From Gulosibacter massiliensis (GTDB taxonomy: Bacteria; Actinomycetota; Actinomycetes; Actinomycetales; Microbacteriaceae), in contig CAMFDU010000010.1 of NCBI GenBank assembly GCA_945949175.1, positions 1 to 42,805 of the forward strand: DNA of 42,805 nt, written 5' to 3'. A program made the translations under genes and the position numbers. The first letter of the stretch is position 1; each line of letters begins with the position of its first letter. The notes below the pieces were generated by a model. It made no database searches and had not been told where the DNA came from. It worked only from the letters and a program-made list of their open reading frames with translations. This document shows, piece after piece, positions 1-8,207 of this stretch.

Positions 1-310
<310 letters not shown>

Positions 311-323
311 GTCGCGGGTCCTG

Positions 324-1316
324 TTAGGAGGCTTTCGCAGTGGCGCCCGAGTTGACCTCGTACGAGGTGTTGGTCGATTCGAAGAAGTTGACCAACTGCA
401 GTGTGTCGTTGGCGGCAGCCATCCACTTGGCGGGGTTCGGCACGTTGTAATGTGCTTCGAATCCGAGCTCTTCGAGACGGCGGTCAGCCATGTGCTTGGT
501 GTACTGCGTGATGTATTCCGCGTTGAGGCCGAGGATGCCGTTGGGAATCATCGCCTTGTTGTATTCCTCTTCCATCACAACGGAGTCCAGAATCATCTGC
601 TTGATTTCTGCAGCGAATTCCTCGGTGGCGATGTCGGGGTTTTCTTCCAACACCGTGAGGATGAGGTTGATTCCGAACTTGAGGTGGAGCGACTCGTCGC
701 GAACAATCCAGTCAACGAGCGAACCGAAGTTACGCAGCAGGTTGCGCTGACGGAACGACAGGGCGACCATGAATCCGGTGTAGAACCAGATTCCTTCCAT
801 GATGACCGAATAAGCCACGAGGTTACGGACAAAGTCTTGCTTACCCTCGGTGGTGGTGATGTCGAGGCTTCGTTCTGCCATGCGCTTGATGAACTTGACT
901 TCGAATTCTTCCTTGGCTGCAATTGCGGGGTGATCGACGTGCTGAGCGTAGATTTTTTCACGGTCCACGGGGAACGTCTCAAGGATGTACTCGAACGACA
1001 TGCAGTGGTTCGCTTCTTCCCACATCTGCTTGGCGAGGTACAGGTGCGCCTCGGCGGCGTTGAGGTAAGGGTAGACCCCGAACGCCAGTGCCTTGTTGAC
1101 AATCAGTTCCGAGGGGTTGAAGAACGACATGAGGAACGTAATTGCTTGTTGTTCTTCATCGGTCATCTTCTTGAAATCGGCGATGTCTTCGCCGAGCTGG
1201 ATTTCGTTGGGGAACCAGGTGTTTGCAACAGCCTGGTTGTAAAGGTCCATTGCCCACTGGTATCGAACCGGCTTCAGCAAAAGTCCATCTTGAATTCCTG
1301 TTCCGAGAATTCCCAT
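324..1316 (-). CDS. nrdB: ribonucleotide reductase class I beta subunit, class Ic type
   Basis: This is the radical-generating small subunit (R2) for reduction of ribonucleotides to deoxyribonucleotides, partner of the NrdA encoded upstream. It has 330 aa. Metal ligands can be placed as E70, E101, H104, E174, E208 and H211 (EANH, MEGIWFY and RDESLH motifs). The residue four after H104, normally the radical tyrosine, is F108. The first ligand is Glu (E70) rather than the Asp of E. coli R2. Y110 and W34 correspond to the relay residues known in Chlamydia R2. Phe plus Glu is the class Ic signature, where a Mn/Fe centre replaces the tyrosyl radical. The metal content here is inferred. Y319 near the C-terminus probably serves in long-range radical transfer. 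Shine-Dalgarno TAGGAG lies 5 nt before the ATG. It follows the nrdA tail frame by 60 nt. Confidence 0.95.
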   Translation of the reverse strand: MGILGTGIQDGLLLKPVRYQWAMDLYNQAVANTWFPNEIQLGEDIADFKKMTDEEQQAITFLMSFFNPSELIVNKALAFGVYPYLNAAEAHLYLAKQMWEEANHCMSFEYILETFPVDREKIYAQHVDHPAIAAKEEFEVKFIKRMAERSLDITTTEGKQDFVRNLVAYSVIMEGIWFYTGFMVALSFRQRNLLRNFGSLVDWIVRDESLHLKFGINLILTVLEENPDIATEEFAAEIKQMILDSVVMEEEYNKAMIPNGILGLNAEYITQYTKHMADRRLEELGFEAHYNVPNPAKWMAAANDTLQLVNFFESTNTSYEVNSGATAKAS

Positions 1317-1376
1317 GATTACTCCTAAGTGTTGTTGTAATGAACGTTGTGGCGCGGGTTTAGCCGCTGGTGGTTA

Positions 1377-1460
1377 TTACTGACAGGATTCGCACTGAAG
1401 CAGATCCATGGGATCTACCGGTACCGAATATTCTCCTACGTGAGAGTCGAGCGGATTCAT
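1377..1460 (-). CDS. 27-codon frame encoding the missing CESC tail of NrdA
   Basis: The frame starts with ATG at 1458-1460, overlaps the nrdA TGA as ATGA, and ends DPMDLLQCESCQ then TAA. Its sequence looks like the normal NrdA C-terminus, where a swinging CxxC or CxxxxC pair re-reduces the active site. In nrdA proper no such cysteines are present. The frame is offset by -1 from nrdA and has its own TGA six bases upstream of the ATG, so a frameshift would have to fall within about ten bases. GGTGA just before the ATG could pair with the anti-Shine-Dalgarno, allowing termination-reinitiation. The alternatives are a single-base assembly error or a genuine frameshift. That it encodes the redox tail is likely; how it is expressed is unknown. 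Confidence 0.55.
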   Translation of the reverse strand: MNPLDSHVGEYSVPVDPMDLLQCESCQ

Positions 1461-3925
1461 GATTCACCGCCCGTCGACGACGATCCACCGAAGCCGAAGC
1501 CTCGTCGGGGTGCGCCAGCCGCAACGGGTTCTGCTGCGGGTGACGGAGCGCCGGCGCTAGAGCCGAAGCCCTTATTGTTTCCTCCACTGATTTCTTCGGC
1601 CTTGTTGACCTTGACCGTGGACTGTTCCGCGGTGTGGCGCGGCTTCATGTGTAAGTAGTAGGTGGTCTTGACACCCCGAGTCCACGCGCCCGTGTAGATA
1701 TCGACCATTTCGTCGATGTCACGGGTTTCGAGGTACATGTTGCGGCTGATGGCCTGGTCGATCCACTTCTGAGCACGACCTGCAACCTCGAGGAACGAAT
1801 TGGGGTCAAGTTGGAAACTGGTCTTGTAGATCGCCTTGATGTCGTCCGGAATCGAGGCAATGCTCTGGATGTCACCTTGCGAACGGAGGATGTCCTCGCG
1901 AACCGACTCCCATAGCCCGCGGTCGGAAAGTGCATCAACGAGGTTACGGTTCACTTCGAGGAACTTTCCGCTGGAGGTAGAACGCGAGAAGATCTGTGAG
2001 AACTGCGGGTCGAGACCGGGGGTCGTTCCGGCAACGAGACCGATGGATGCGGTCGGGGCGATGGCCATGAGGGTCGCGTTGCGGATTCCGCCCTTGACCT
2101 TGACGCGAAGTGCATCCCAGTCGAGGCGAGTTTTGCGCGAGATGTCGATTGCGACGCCGCGGTCCTTTTCGGCAAGGTCGATCGAATCAAAAGGCACCAG
2201 TCCCTGTGACCAACGAGAGCCCTCGAAGTTGTCGTACGCGCCGCGCTCGCGGGCAAGGTTCGCCGACTCATCGATCGCCGAGTACGAGATGTGCTCGGTG
2301 ATTTCGTCAATGAGGTCGTAGGCAGCTTCGCTGTCATACGAGATGCCGAGGCGCTCACAAATGTCGGCGAAGCCCATGATTCCAAGCCCAACCGCGCGGT
2401 TTTCTTTGTTCGCCTTGTCGGCTTCGTCCACCGAGGATCGCGTTATATCAATGAGGTTATCGAGCTGGCGAACGGCGACACGGGCGCTTTCATCCATCTT
2501 GACCCAGTCGAATTTTCCGGCGACAAGGTGGGTCGAGAGGTTGATTGAGGCGAGGTTGCAGACCGAGACGTTTTCGGCGTCCTGCGGAAGACAGATCTCG
2601 GTGCAAAGGTTCGACGAATGAATCGTGCCGGTGTTGTTGTTGAGCGCGCGAAGGTTGATTGTGTCTTTCCAGGTCAACCACGGGTGCGACGACGATTGAA
2701 GCGAAATGAGTATTTGCTTGAACTGTTCGCGGGCCGAGATTTTCTTGAAGAGGTTCATCTCTCCGTTTTCGGCCATCGTGATGTATTCGGCGTAGCGCTT
2801 CGAGAACGCTGCGCCATACAGTTCGTTGAGGTCCGTAACCTCGAGCGGGTCGAACAGGTACCAGTCATCGTCGTTCTGGACGCGCTTCATGAACTCATCC
2901 GAGATCCAGACAGCAGTGTTCGCGGTTCGCGTACGACGATACGGGTCACCAGAGTTCTGACGAAGGTCGAGGAATTCGGGGAAGTCGAGGTGCCAGTTCT
3001 CCATGTAGAAGCACAGTGCACCGAACTTCTTGCCGCCGCGCGAAATCGCGCGAAGAACCGAGTCGATGGTGTGCATGAACGGGATCGGTCCCGTCGACAC
3101 GGTGTTGTTGGAACGAATTGGTGATCCTTGTGCGCGAAGTTTGGTGACCGAGAGTCCAATTCCACCGGTTCCCTTGGTGAGCCACATCACGTCACGCGTG
3201 GTCTTGGCAATGTGCTCGATGTCGTCCTGCATTTCGAGGACGAAGCAGTTCGCGAGTTGGGGGTAAGAGGTTCCCGCATTGACGAGGGTCGAACCGGCTG
3301 CCAAATATTCGAGCGTCGACATCTTGCGATAGAAGCGCAGTGCGACCTCGGTGGGGTTCTTCTCGTTGAGCGACAAACCCATGGCGATGCGCATCCAGAA
3401 GTATTGGGGAACCTCGAGCGCGTCACCGTTGCGTCCCTTAACGCCGTAGCGGTTGTTGAGCGTGACAACGCCGATGTACTTAAGTAGTTCGTCGTTCGCG
3501 GGCTCGAGAGCTGCTGCGAGGACGTTGAAATCGAACATTTCGGTCAGACGTGAATCGAGGAGTCCTTCTTCGACACCGCGACGAACATTCGCCTCGAAGT
3601 GTTCGGCGTGCAACTTTTTAAGTTCGTCTTTCGACGAGTAGTCACCGAGCACATTCTTGTAGATAGTCTTCAAGAGCAGGCGGGCCGCGATGGTGTCGAA
3701 TCCGGGGTAGTCCTTGACGTTTTGCAGGGCAACCTGGATGACGGCTTCGTCGAGTTGCTGAGAGGTGATTCCGTCGAACAGCGTCAATTCGAGCTCGGTG
3801 CCAATCTGCGTAACCCAGGCAAGTTTGTCGGGGAATCCTTCGGCCGCGTCTTCGATCGCGAGGTTGATTTTGTTCGCGTCGTAGTTTTCGCGGTTTCCGT
3901 TTCGCTTGACAACCGTGATGTTCAT
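1457..3925 (-). CDS. nrdA: ribonucleotide reductase class I alpha subunit (tail out of frame)
   Basis: This is the catalytic large subunit, 822 aa in this frame. Residues 1-90 form an ATP-cone (VVKRNGNRENYDANKI), the allosteric activity site. Active-site residues match E. coli NrdA: C227 (LANCFVLE) and C456 (VSVCNLAS) as the redox pair, and N439, C441 and E443 in SNLCTEI, with C441 as thiyl radical. Y756-Y757 (TTYYLH) are the radical-transfer tyrosines. The end is a Gly/Ala/Pro-rich linker stopping at TGGES, without the cysteine pair needed for turnover. That pair lies in the overlapping frame at 1377-1460. The start ATG has GAAGGGA upstream. Upstream DNA holds NrdR-box-like and DnaA-box-like sites. 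Confidence 0.95.
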   Translation of the reverse strand: MNITVVKRNGNRENYDANKINLAIEDAAEGFPDKLAWVTQIGTELELTLFDGITSQQLDEAVIQVALQNVKDYPGFDTIAARLLLKTIYKNVLGDYSSKDELKKLHAEHFEANVRRGVEEGLLDSRLTEMFDFNVLAAALEPANDELLKYIGVVTLNNRYGVKGRNGDALEVPQYFWMRIAMGLSLNEKNPTEVALRFYRKMSTLEYLAAGSTLVNAGTSYPQLANCFVLEMQDDIEHIAKTTRDVMWLTKGTGGIGLSVTKLRAQGSPIRSNNTVSTGPIPFMHTIDSVLRAISRGGKKFGALCFYMENWHLDFPEFLDLRQNSGDPYRRTRTANTAVWISDEFMKRVQNDDDWYLFDPLEVTDLNELYGAAFSKRYAEYITMAENGEMNLFKKISAREQFKQILISLQSSSHPWLTWKDTINLRALNNNTGTIHSSNLCTEICLPQDAENVSVCNLASINLSTHLVAGKFDWVKMDESARVAVRQLDNLIDITRSSVDEADKANKENRAVGLGIMGFADICERLGISYDSEAAYDLIDEITEHISYSAIDESANLARERGAYDNFEGSRWSQGLVPFDSIDLAEKDRGVAIDISRKTRLDWDALRVKVKGGIRNATLMAIAPTASIGLVAGTTPGLDPQFSQIFSRSTSSGKFLEVNRNLVDALSDRGLWESVREDILRSQGDIQSIASIPDDIKAIYKTSFQLDPNSFLEVAGRAQKWIDQAISRNMYLETRDIDEMVDIYTGAWTRGVKTTYYLHMKPRHTAEQSTVKVNKAEEISGGNNKGFGSSAGAPSPAAEPVAAGAPRRGFGFGGSSSTGGES

Positions 3926-4009
3926 CGGATTGTGTCCCTTCAGTGCCTGAAATGTGCCGTCTGTCGGCTAAATTGCGTCAATTGTGTGGTGGAAGTGTCT
4001 GGACTGAAA

Positions 4010-4025
4010 ACACTACATCTATGTG
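4010..4025. promoter_or_regulatory. candidate NrdR box 1
   Basis: ACACTACATCTATGTG matches the usual NrdR palindrome ACACWATATATWGTGT at about 10 of 16 positions. It lies 85 nt upstream of nrdA and 32 bp from box 2, three helical turns, which is the usual spacing of paired NrdR boxes. NrdR represses ribonucleotide reductase operons when dNTP/ATP levels are sufficient. Confidence 0.55.
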
Positions 4026-4041
4026 TTGCGTTTAGGCAAGA

Positions 4042-4057
4042 GCCCTATATGTTGTGG
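4042..4057. promoter_or_regulatory. candidate NrdR box 2
   Basis: GCCCTATATGTTGTGG matches the NrdR consensus at about 11 of 16 positions, including the central CTATAT. The pair with box 1, in phase upstream of nrdA, makes NrdR control credible although each site alone is imperfect. Confidence 0.55.
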
Positions 4058-4072
4058 CGTGTCGTACACAAT

Positions 4073-4100
4073 TGGGGATAACTTGTCCACGCTTTCCACA
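4073..4100. promoter_or_regulatory. cluster of three DnaA-box-like 9-mers
   Basis: TTATCCCCA on the minus strand (4073-4081), TTGTCCACG (4083-4091) and CTTTCCACA (4092-4100) on the plus strand lie within 28 bp. Against TTGTCCACA or TTATCCACA the first two match 8 of 9 and the third 7 of 9. They lie between the NrdR boxes and the MFS gene. DnaA regulates nrdAB in E. coli; a similar role here is inference. Confidence 0.4.
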
Positions 4101-4172
4101 GGTTACGGCGCACCTTGGACGCATAAAAGGTGCGTATCCCGCGAAAACAAATGCCGCGGTGTAAATGCGCCG

Positions 4173-4178
4173 TAGGCT
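4173..4178 (+). promoter_or_regulatory. -10 element of the MFS gene (leaderless)
   Basis: TAGGCT followed by 7 nt and the ATG at 4186. No Shine-Dalgarno is present. It supports 4186 over the upstream in-frame ATG at 4165. Confidence 0.4.
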
Positions 4179-4185
4179 TGCCCTC

Positions 4186-5358
4186 ATGAAGCGTTACGGG
4201 CAGTTATTGAGCATCCCAGGTGTCATCCCCGTCGTTCTCGCTCAATTGCTCGCCCGCTTTCCCGGTGGCATGTTGACTATCGGACTTCTGATCCACTATC
4301 AAAAACAAACGGGAAACTTCACGGTCCCTGGACTCACGCTCGCGGCGCTGTCCATCGGCCAAGCGATTTCGATTCCCGTTGCCTCGCGGATGATCAGCAG
4401 GTACGGCATCCGCACGGTGCTCGGCACCCTCATCACAATCTGCACCGGCGCAACGCTGGTGGCAGCCCTCGTTGTCCTCGACACGATCCCGACCATCCTG
4501 CTCGGTTTTGTTATCGGCGCGTCCCTGGCCCCCATCCAGCCCGCCGCCCGCGCCGTGTACCCGTCGATTGTCCCGAAGCGTCAATTGCAGTCGCTACAAG
4601 CGCTCGATGCGAGCGTCCAAGAACTCATCTGGATCGCCGGTCCCGTCATCACCGTTTTTCTCGCCACGCAGATTGATTCGACAACTGCCGTGCTCTCCAC
4701 CATTGTTTTCGGTGCGGGCGGCGGGCTGTGGTTCCTCAGTCGAAAAGAAGTCGGGGCGGCACAGCTCGAACAATCGACAGGGCGACTTGGGTCGGTTTTG
4801 AAAAATCGGGCGGTCATCATCGGTGTCCTGAGCGGATTCCTGGTTGTCGGTTCCTTCGGCGCGATCGAGGCGGGGACCGTCGCAGCGTTCGGCAGTGAAA
4901 AGAACTCCATCGCCGGCATCGTTCTCGGGCTGTGGGCAATGTCGTCGCTCATCGCCGGACTCGCGATGGGTCACACCCCGATGGGTCCATGGTCGTTATC
5001 CCGGCGGCTCGGTATCGTCGCCCTCGGGACCGGGCTCGCGATGTTCACGGTGGATCCGATCCTCCTCACCATCGCGCTGTTCATCTCGGGGTTGGGTGTC
5101 GCGCCAGCCATGACCGTTCAATACGCGATTGCAACCGAATCGGTGTCTAAGGGAAACATTCCCGAAAGCCTCGGCTGGCTTGGAACGGGTTGGGTCGGCG
5201 GAGCGGCTCTGGCCAGCGCCGTCGCTGGCGTGTCGATCGACACGTGGGGCGCCACCGGTGGCTTCGTAGTTGCCACCGTCTTTGCCGGACTTGCCGCTCT
5301 CGTCCCCGCTCTGTTCGTTAAGTCACTTCCAGACCTTCGCCACCTCGCGGCCCACTGA
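4186..5358 (+). CDS. MFS transporter
   Basis: A 390-aa integral membrane protein with about twelve hydrophobic helices in two halves separated by a charged stretch near residues 190-215, the layout of major facilitator exporters. The loop after helix 2 reads ASRMISRYGIRTVLG, a variant of the MFS motif between helices 2 and 3. PIQPAARAVYPSIV in the N-half resembles small-molecule efflux members of the DHA/SET type. The substrate cannot be told. The start at 4186 was chosen because a TAGGCT hexamer lies 7 nt upstream. An in-frame ATG at 4165 would add seven residues (MRRRLAL). It is divergent from nrdA. Confidence 0.88.
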   Translation: MKRYGQLLSIPGVIPVVLAQLLARFPGGMLTIGLLIHYQKQTGNFTVPGLTLAALSIGQAISIPVASRMISRYGIRTVLGTLITICTGATLVAALVVLDTIPTILLGFVIGASLAPIQPAARAVYPSIVPKRQLQSLQALDASVQELIWIAGPVITVFLATQIDSTTAVLSTIVFGAGGGLWFLSRKEVGAAQLEQSTGRLGSVLKNRAVIIGVLSGFLVVGSFGAIEAGTVAAFGSEKNSIAGIVLGLWAMSSLIAGLAMGHTPMGPWSLSRRLGIVALGTGLAMFTVDPILLTIALFISGLGVAPAMTVQYAIATESVSKGNIPESLGWLGTGWVGGAALASAVAGVSIDTWGATGGFVVATVFAGLAALVPALFVKSLPDLRHLAAH

Positions 5359-5440
5359 CCAATCGGTTGTCCGAGATAGAGTCAACTCACTCTTAGACAA
5401 TTCTTTGATTTTCACTCTATGAAAAAGCGCTGAATGGGCG

Positions 5441-5446
5441 TAGCGT
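5441..5446 (+). promoter_or_regulatory. -10 element of the DUF4349 gene (leaderless)
   Basis: TAGCGT followed by 7 nt and ATG at 5454. There is no Shine-Dalgarno between it and the start. Confidence 0.4.
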
Positions 5447-5453
5447 CACGAAC

Positions 5454-6332
5454 ATGAAGAAAAACATACTGTATGCCGTCCTCGCGCTTTCTGCGATTAC
5501 GATCTCCGGCTGCGCCTACTCGGGCAGTGACGTTCCCGTTTCTGATGTGGCCGGATACGACTCTGGCGCGCCCGTCTACAGCGGAAACGCCAATGACCTT
5601 GGATCCCCTGAGGGGATCTCGTCGGTTCGTGACGAGTCAATCATCACCACCGCCTACGCCTTTGTCACCGGGGATGACCCCGCAGCCATTGCCGATGAGG
5701 TGGAAAAGCGAAGCAAGGCCGTCCAGGGCAAAATCGACGGCCGATCGGTTTACAGCGACGATGACGGAAAAATCATCTCGGTTTCCCTGACCGTTCGTGT
5801 ACCAGCAGCCGAAATTGATTCGTTCCTCACCGGGCTGGACGAATTTTCAACGGTTCACAACCTCAGCCAAAACTCAACCGATGTGACGCTCACCGTTACC
5901 GACTACGACGCGCGCATCTCTGCGCTGGAATCATCTATCGCTCGATTCACCGCCTTGGAACAATCTGCAACGACGACCCAGGATCTGATCGAGATTGAAT
6001 CGGCCCTCGCTGATCGACAGGCTCAACTAGAACAGTTGCAGTCCGAAATGCGCTACTACAGCGACCAAATTGCGCTCTCGACTATTCAAATCGAGGTCGG
6101 TCTTCCCGACAGCGCGACCGACCCCATTCCTGACGACTTCTGGGGTGGAATCGTGGCCGGCTGGTATGGGCTCCTCGCATTCTTCAGTGGCACTCTTGTC
6201 GCATTCGGAATGGCAATTCCCTGGATTCCCCTAATCGCAGGACTCGCCTTGCTCGGCAGGTGGCTAGTACAGCGCCTCATCGCCCGTCGATCGGCGACAC
6301 CGGCCGCGGCGAAAAAACCGACGAAGCGCTAG
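5454..6332 (+). CDS. DUF4349 lipoprotein
   Basis: A 292-aa surface protein. Residues 1-19 are a signal peptide ending in the lipobox TISG before C20, so it should be lipid-anchored outside the membrane. Residues about 55-215 match the DUF4349 pattern: an adenylate-rich alpha/beta region (IISVSLTVRVPAAEID) followed by a coiled-coil segment (ALESSIARFTALEQ, then LADRQAQLEQLQSEM). A long hydrophobic segment near 226-270 anchors the C-terminus, leaving an Arg/Lys-rich tail (RRSATPAAAKKPTKR) inside. The function of the family is not established; envelope association is inferred. It ends convergently with the CoA transferase, with stops overlapping by 4 nt. Confidence 0.85.
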   Translation: MKKNILYAVLALSAITISGCAYSGSDVPVSDVAGYDSGAPVYSGNANDLGSPEGISSVRDESIITTAYAFVTGDDPAAIADEVEKRSKAVQGKIDGRSVYSDDDGKIISVSLTVRVPAAEIDSFLTGLDEFSTVHNLSQNSTDVTLTVTDYDARISALESSIARFTALEQSATTTQDLIEIESALADRQAQLEQLQSEMRYYSDQIALSTIQIEVGLPDSATDPIPDDFWGGIVAGWYGLLAFFSGTLVAFGMAIPWIPLIAGLALLGRWLVQRLIARRSATPAAAKKPTKR

Positions 6333-7483
6333 TCGTCTGCGAGCCAACGCAGAACCGCATTGGTGTGCTGACCGAGCGTCGGTGGCGCGGTGTGGTTCGT
6401 CGGAGTGACTTCGGTTTCTCTGTCGAACCACCGTAACGGCGGTCCGGGGATGTCGATTGAACCCAACGTCGAATGATCAACGGACACAACTAATCCCTGC
6501 GACCGCGTCTGGTCCCAGGAATACACCTCGTCCATTGACCGAACCTTGCCTGCGGGAACCCCCGCAATGTTGAGGGCGTCAAGAACTTCTTCGACCTTCC
6601 ACGTCGAGAGTGCCGCGTTGATGACCGCAATCAGATCCTCCACAAAAGTGACTCGCTCGGCGTTTGTGTCGAAACGGGAGTCGGGCACGAGTTTGAGCAC
6701 ACGGCTCAACGCCTGCCAGTGTCCTTCCGTTCCGACCGCGATCTGAACGTGAGAGTCGGCACAGTGGAATAGTCCGTACGGCGCGAGGGACGGGTGGTGG
6801 TTACCGCGAGCGGTCCCTGACACACCAGCCACCGTCTGAGCCGTGCCTTGATAGACGTGGGCGCCGACGGTCGAGGCGAGAAGCGACGTGCGAATGATCT
6901 GTCCTTTGCCTGTCTTTTCGCGGTCGAAGAGCGCGGCGACGATGCCGAACGCGCCATTCATTCCGGCAAGCACATCAGAGATGGGTACTCCGACGCGTTG
7001 CGGGTCGTCCGGCCCAGAGCCCGTCACCGACATGAGGCCAGCCTCGCCCTGAGCGATTTGGTCGTAGCCCGGTCGGGTCGCCTCGGGGCCGTCATGCCCG
7101 AAACCCGTGATCGACAGGAGGATGACACGTGGATTGAGTTCATAAACACGCGAATCGTCGAACCCCAGACGGGCGAGGGTTCCGACACGGAAGTTTTCAA
7201 TGAGCACATCGGCTCGTTCAATGAGTGACGTGAGGGCGGCGGCTCCGTCGTCGGACTTCAGGTCGAGAACGACGGATTCCTTGTTTCGATTGATCGACAA
7301 AAAGTACGTCGATTCGCCTCCGACAAACGGCGGTCCCCACCGTCTCGAATCGTCTCCGTCGGGAGATTCGATTTTGATGACCCGCGCCCCCAGATCACCC
7401 AGCATCTGGGCGGCCTGCGGGCCGGCAACAGCGCGAGACAGGTCAACGACAATGATGCCGGCGAGTGGTCCGCGCGAACTCAT
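6329..7483 (-). CDS. CaiB/BaiF family (class III) CoA transferase
   Basis: A 384-aa enzyme moving CoA between carboxylic acids through an aspartyl-CoA thioester. The N-terminus (IIVVDLSRAVAGPQAAQMLGDLGARVIKIE) and RWGPPF are family hallmarks, and D170 in VPISDVLAGM is the expected nucleophile (D169 in formyl-CoA transferase). RPGYDQIAQGEAGLM is also typical. Family members act on oxalate/formate, carnitine, 2-methylacyl-CoA and others, and sequence alone does not give the substrate here. It starts one base after the stop of the upstream DedA gene (TGA-C-ATG), so the two are almost surely cotranscribed. Confidence 0.9.
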   Translation of the reverse strand: MSSRGPLAGIIVVDLSRAVAGPQAAQMLGDLGARVIKIESPDGDDSRRWGPPFVGGESTYFLSINRNKESVVLDLKSDDGAAALTSLIERADVLIENFRVGTLARLGFDDSRVYELNPRVILLSITGFGHDGPEATRPGYDQIAQGEAGLMSVTGSGPDDPQRVGVPISDVLAGMNGAFGIVAALFDREKTGKGQIIRTSLLASTVGAHVYQGTAQTVAGVSGTARGNHHPSLAPYGLFHCADSHVQIAVGTEGHWQALSRVLKLVPDSRFDTNAERVTFVEDLIAVINAALSTWKVEEVLDALNIAGVPAGKVRSMDEVYSWDQTRSQGLVVSVDHSTLGSIDIPGPPLRWFDRETEVTPTNHTAPPTLGQHTNAVLRWLADD

Positions 7484-7484
7484 G

Positions 7485-8126
7485 TCAGTTCCCCTCGGTT
7501 ACCCTGTTCGCGCGCCAGGCGCGATAACCCGCGACGAGCGACAACGAGATCACGACACCCGCGATAACATACGCGGCGGATTTGACGCCGGGGATGAAAT
7601 GAGCGCCGTATCCGGCGAAGGTCAGGCCGACACCCCACAAGATTGCACCGGTGGCGTTCGCGGTGAGAAAACGGTAGTAGTCCATCCGCCCGATTCCGGC
7701 AATCCATGGAATGAACACGCGGCCGTAGGGGACGAATCGTGCGACGACCACCGACCACCACCCGTAGCGCGTGTACATCACTTCGACACTCGCAACGATT
7801 TTTGCCATGCGCGGGCTGGTTCGCGCGTCGAGGTAGGGTCTGCCCAGATTACGGCCCATGACGAATCCCAATTGGTCACCCATGAACGCAGCAATTCCGG
7901 TCCCGATGGCCAAAACGATGACGTCGACTCCCACAATGGTCGCGGCAAGTAACCCTGATGCAAACAACAGCGTGTCACCGGTGATAAACGGTATGAATGC
8001 CCCGACAAACAACCCGGTCCCGGCAAACACCAACCCCCAAATCAGCAGATAAAAGGCGATGATTCCCGCCGTCGCGATTGTGTCGTTGAACCAGGGCAGC
8101 AAATCTTCGGAAGCCACCATAATCAT
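7485..8126 (-). CDS. DedA family membrane protein
   Basis: A 213-aa polytopic DedA (SNARE-associated/VTT-like) protein. Signature elements are FVGAFIPFITGDTLLF, the conserved Gly/Arg block GDQLGFVMGRNLGR, and ARFVPYGRVFIPWIAGIGRMDYYRF. Members are linked to polyprenyl-phosphate or phospholipid recycling and membrane homeostasis. The start at 8126 (MIMVASED) is preferred because TACGGT lies 6 nt before the ATG; an ATG at 8159 would leave almost no promoter space to the divergent glycosyltransferase. A second DedA gene lies at 9274. Confidence 0.88.
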   Translation of the reverse strand: MIMVASEDLLPWFNDTIATAGIIAFYLLIWGLVFAGTGLFVGAFIPFITGDTLLFASGLLAATIVGVDVIVLAIGTGIAAFMGDQLGFVMGRNLGRPYLDARTSPRMAKIVASVEVMYTRYGWWSVVVARFVPYGRVFIPWIAGIGRMDYYRFLTANATGAILWGVGLTFAGYGAHFIPGVKSAAYVIAGVVISLSLVAGYRAWRANRVTEGN

Positions 8127-8132
8127 GGTTCT

Positions 8133-8138
8133 ACCGTA
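8133..8138 (-). promoter_or_regulatory. -10 element of the first DedA gene (leaderless)
   Basis: TACGGT on the minus strand, 6 nt and then ATG at 8126. It fits the pattern seen at many genes here and decides the start. Confidence 0.4.
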
Positions 8139-8207
8139 CCTCGTGCGTTCACCTGACATTTACCGAGAATGCGCCAATTCGACACCCGGTTCACCGACTC
8201 TGAAGAA

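Noticed and set aside
1360-1587. 75-codon frame overlapping the nrdA end
   Set aside because: It is the third frame (+1), does not encode the CESC tail and shows no recognisable features.
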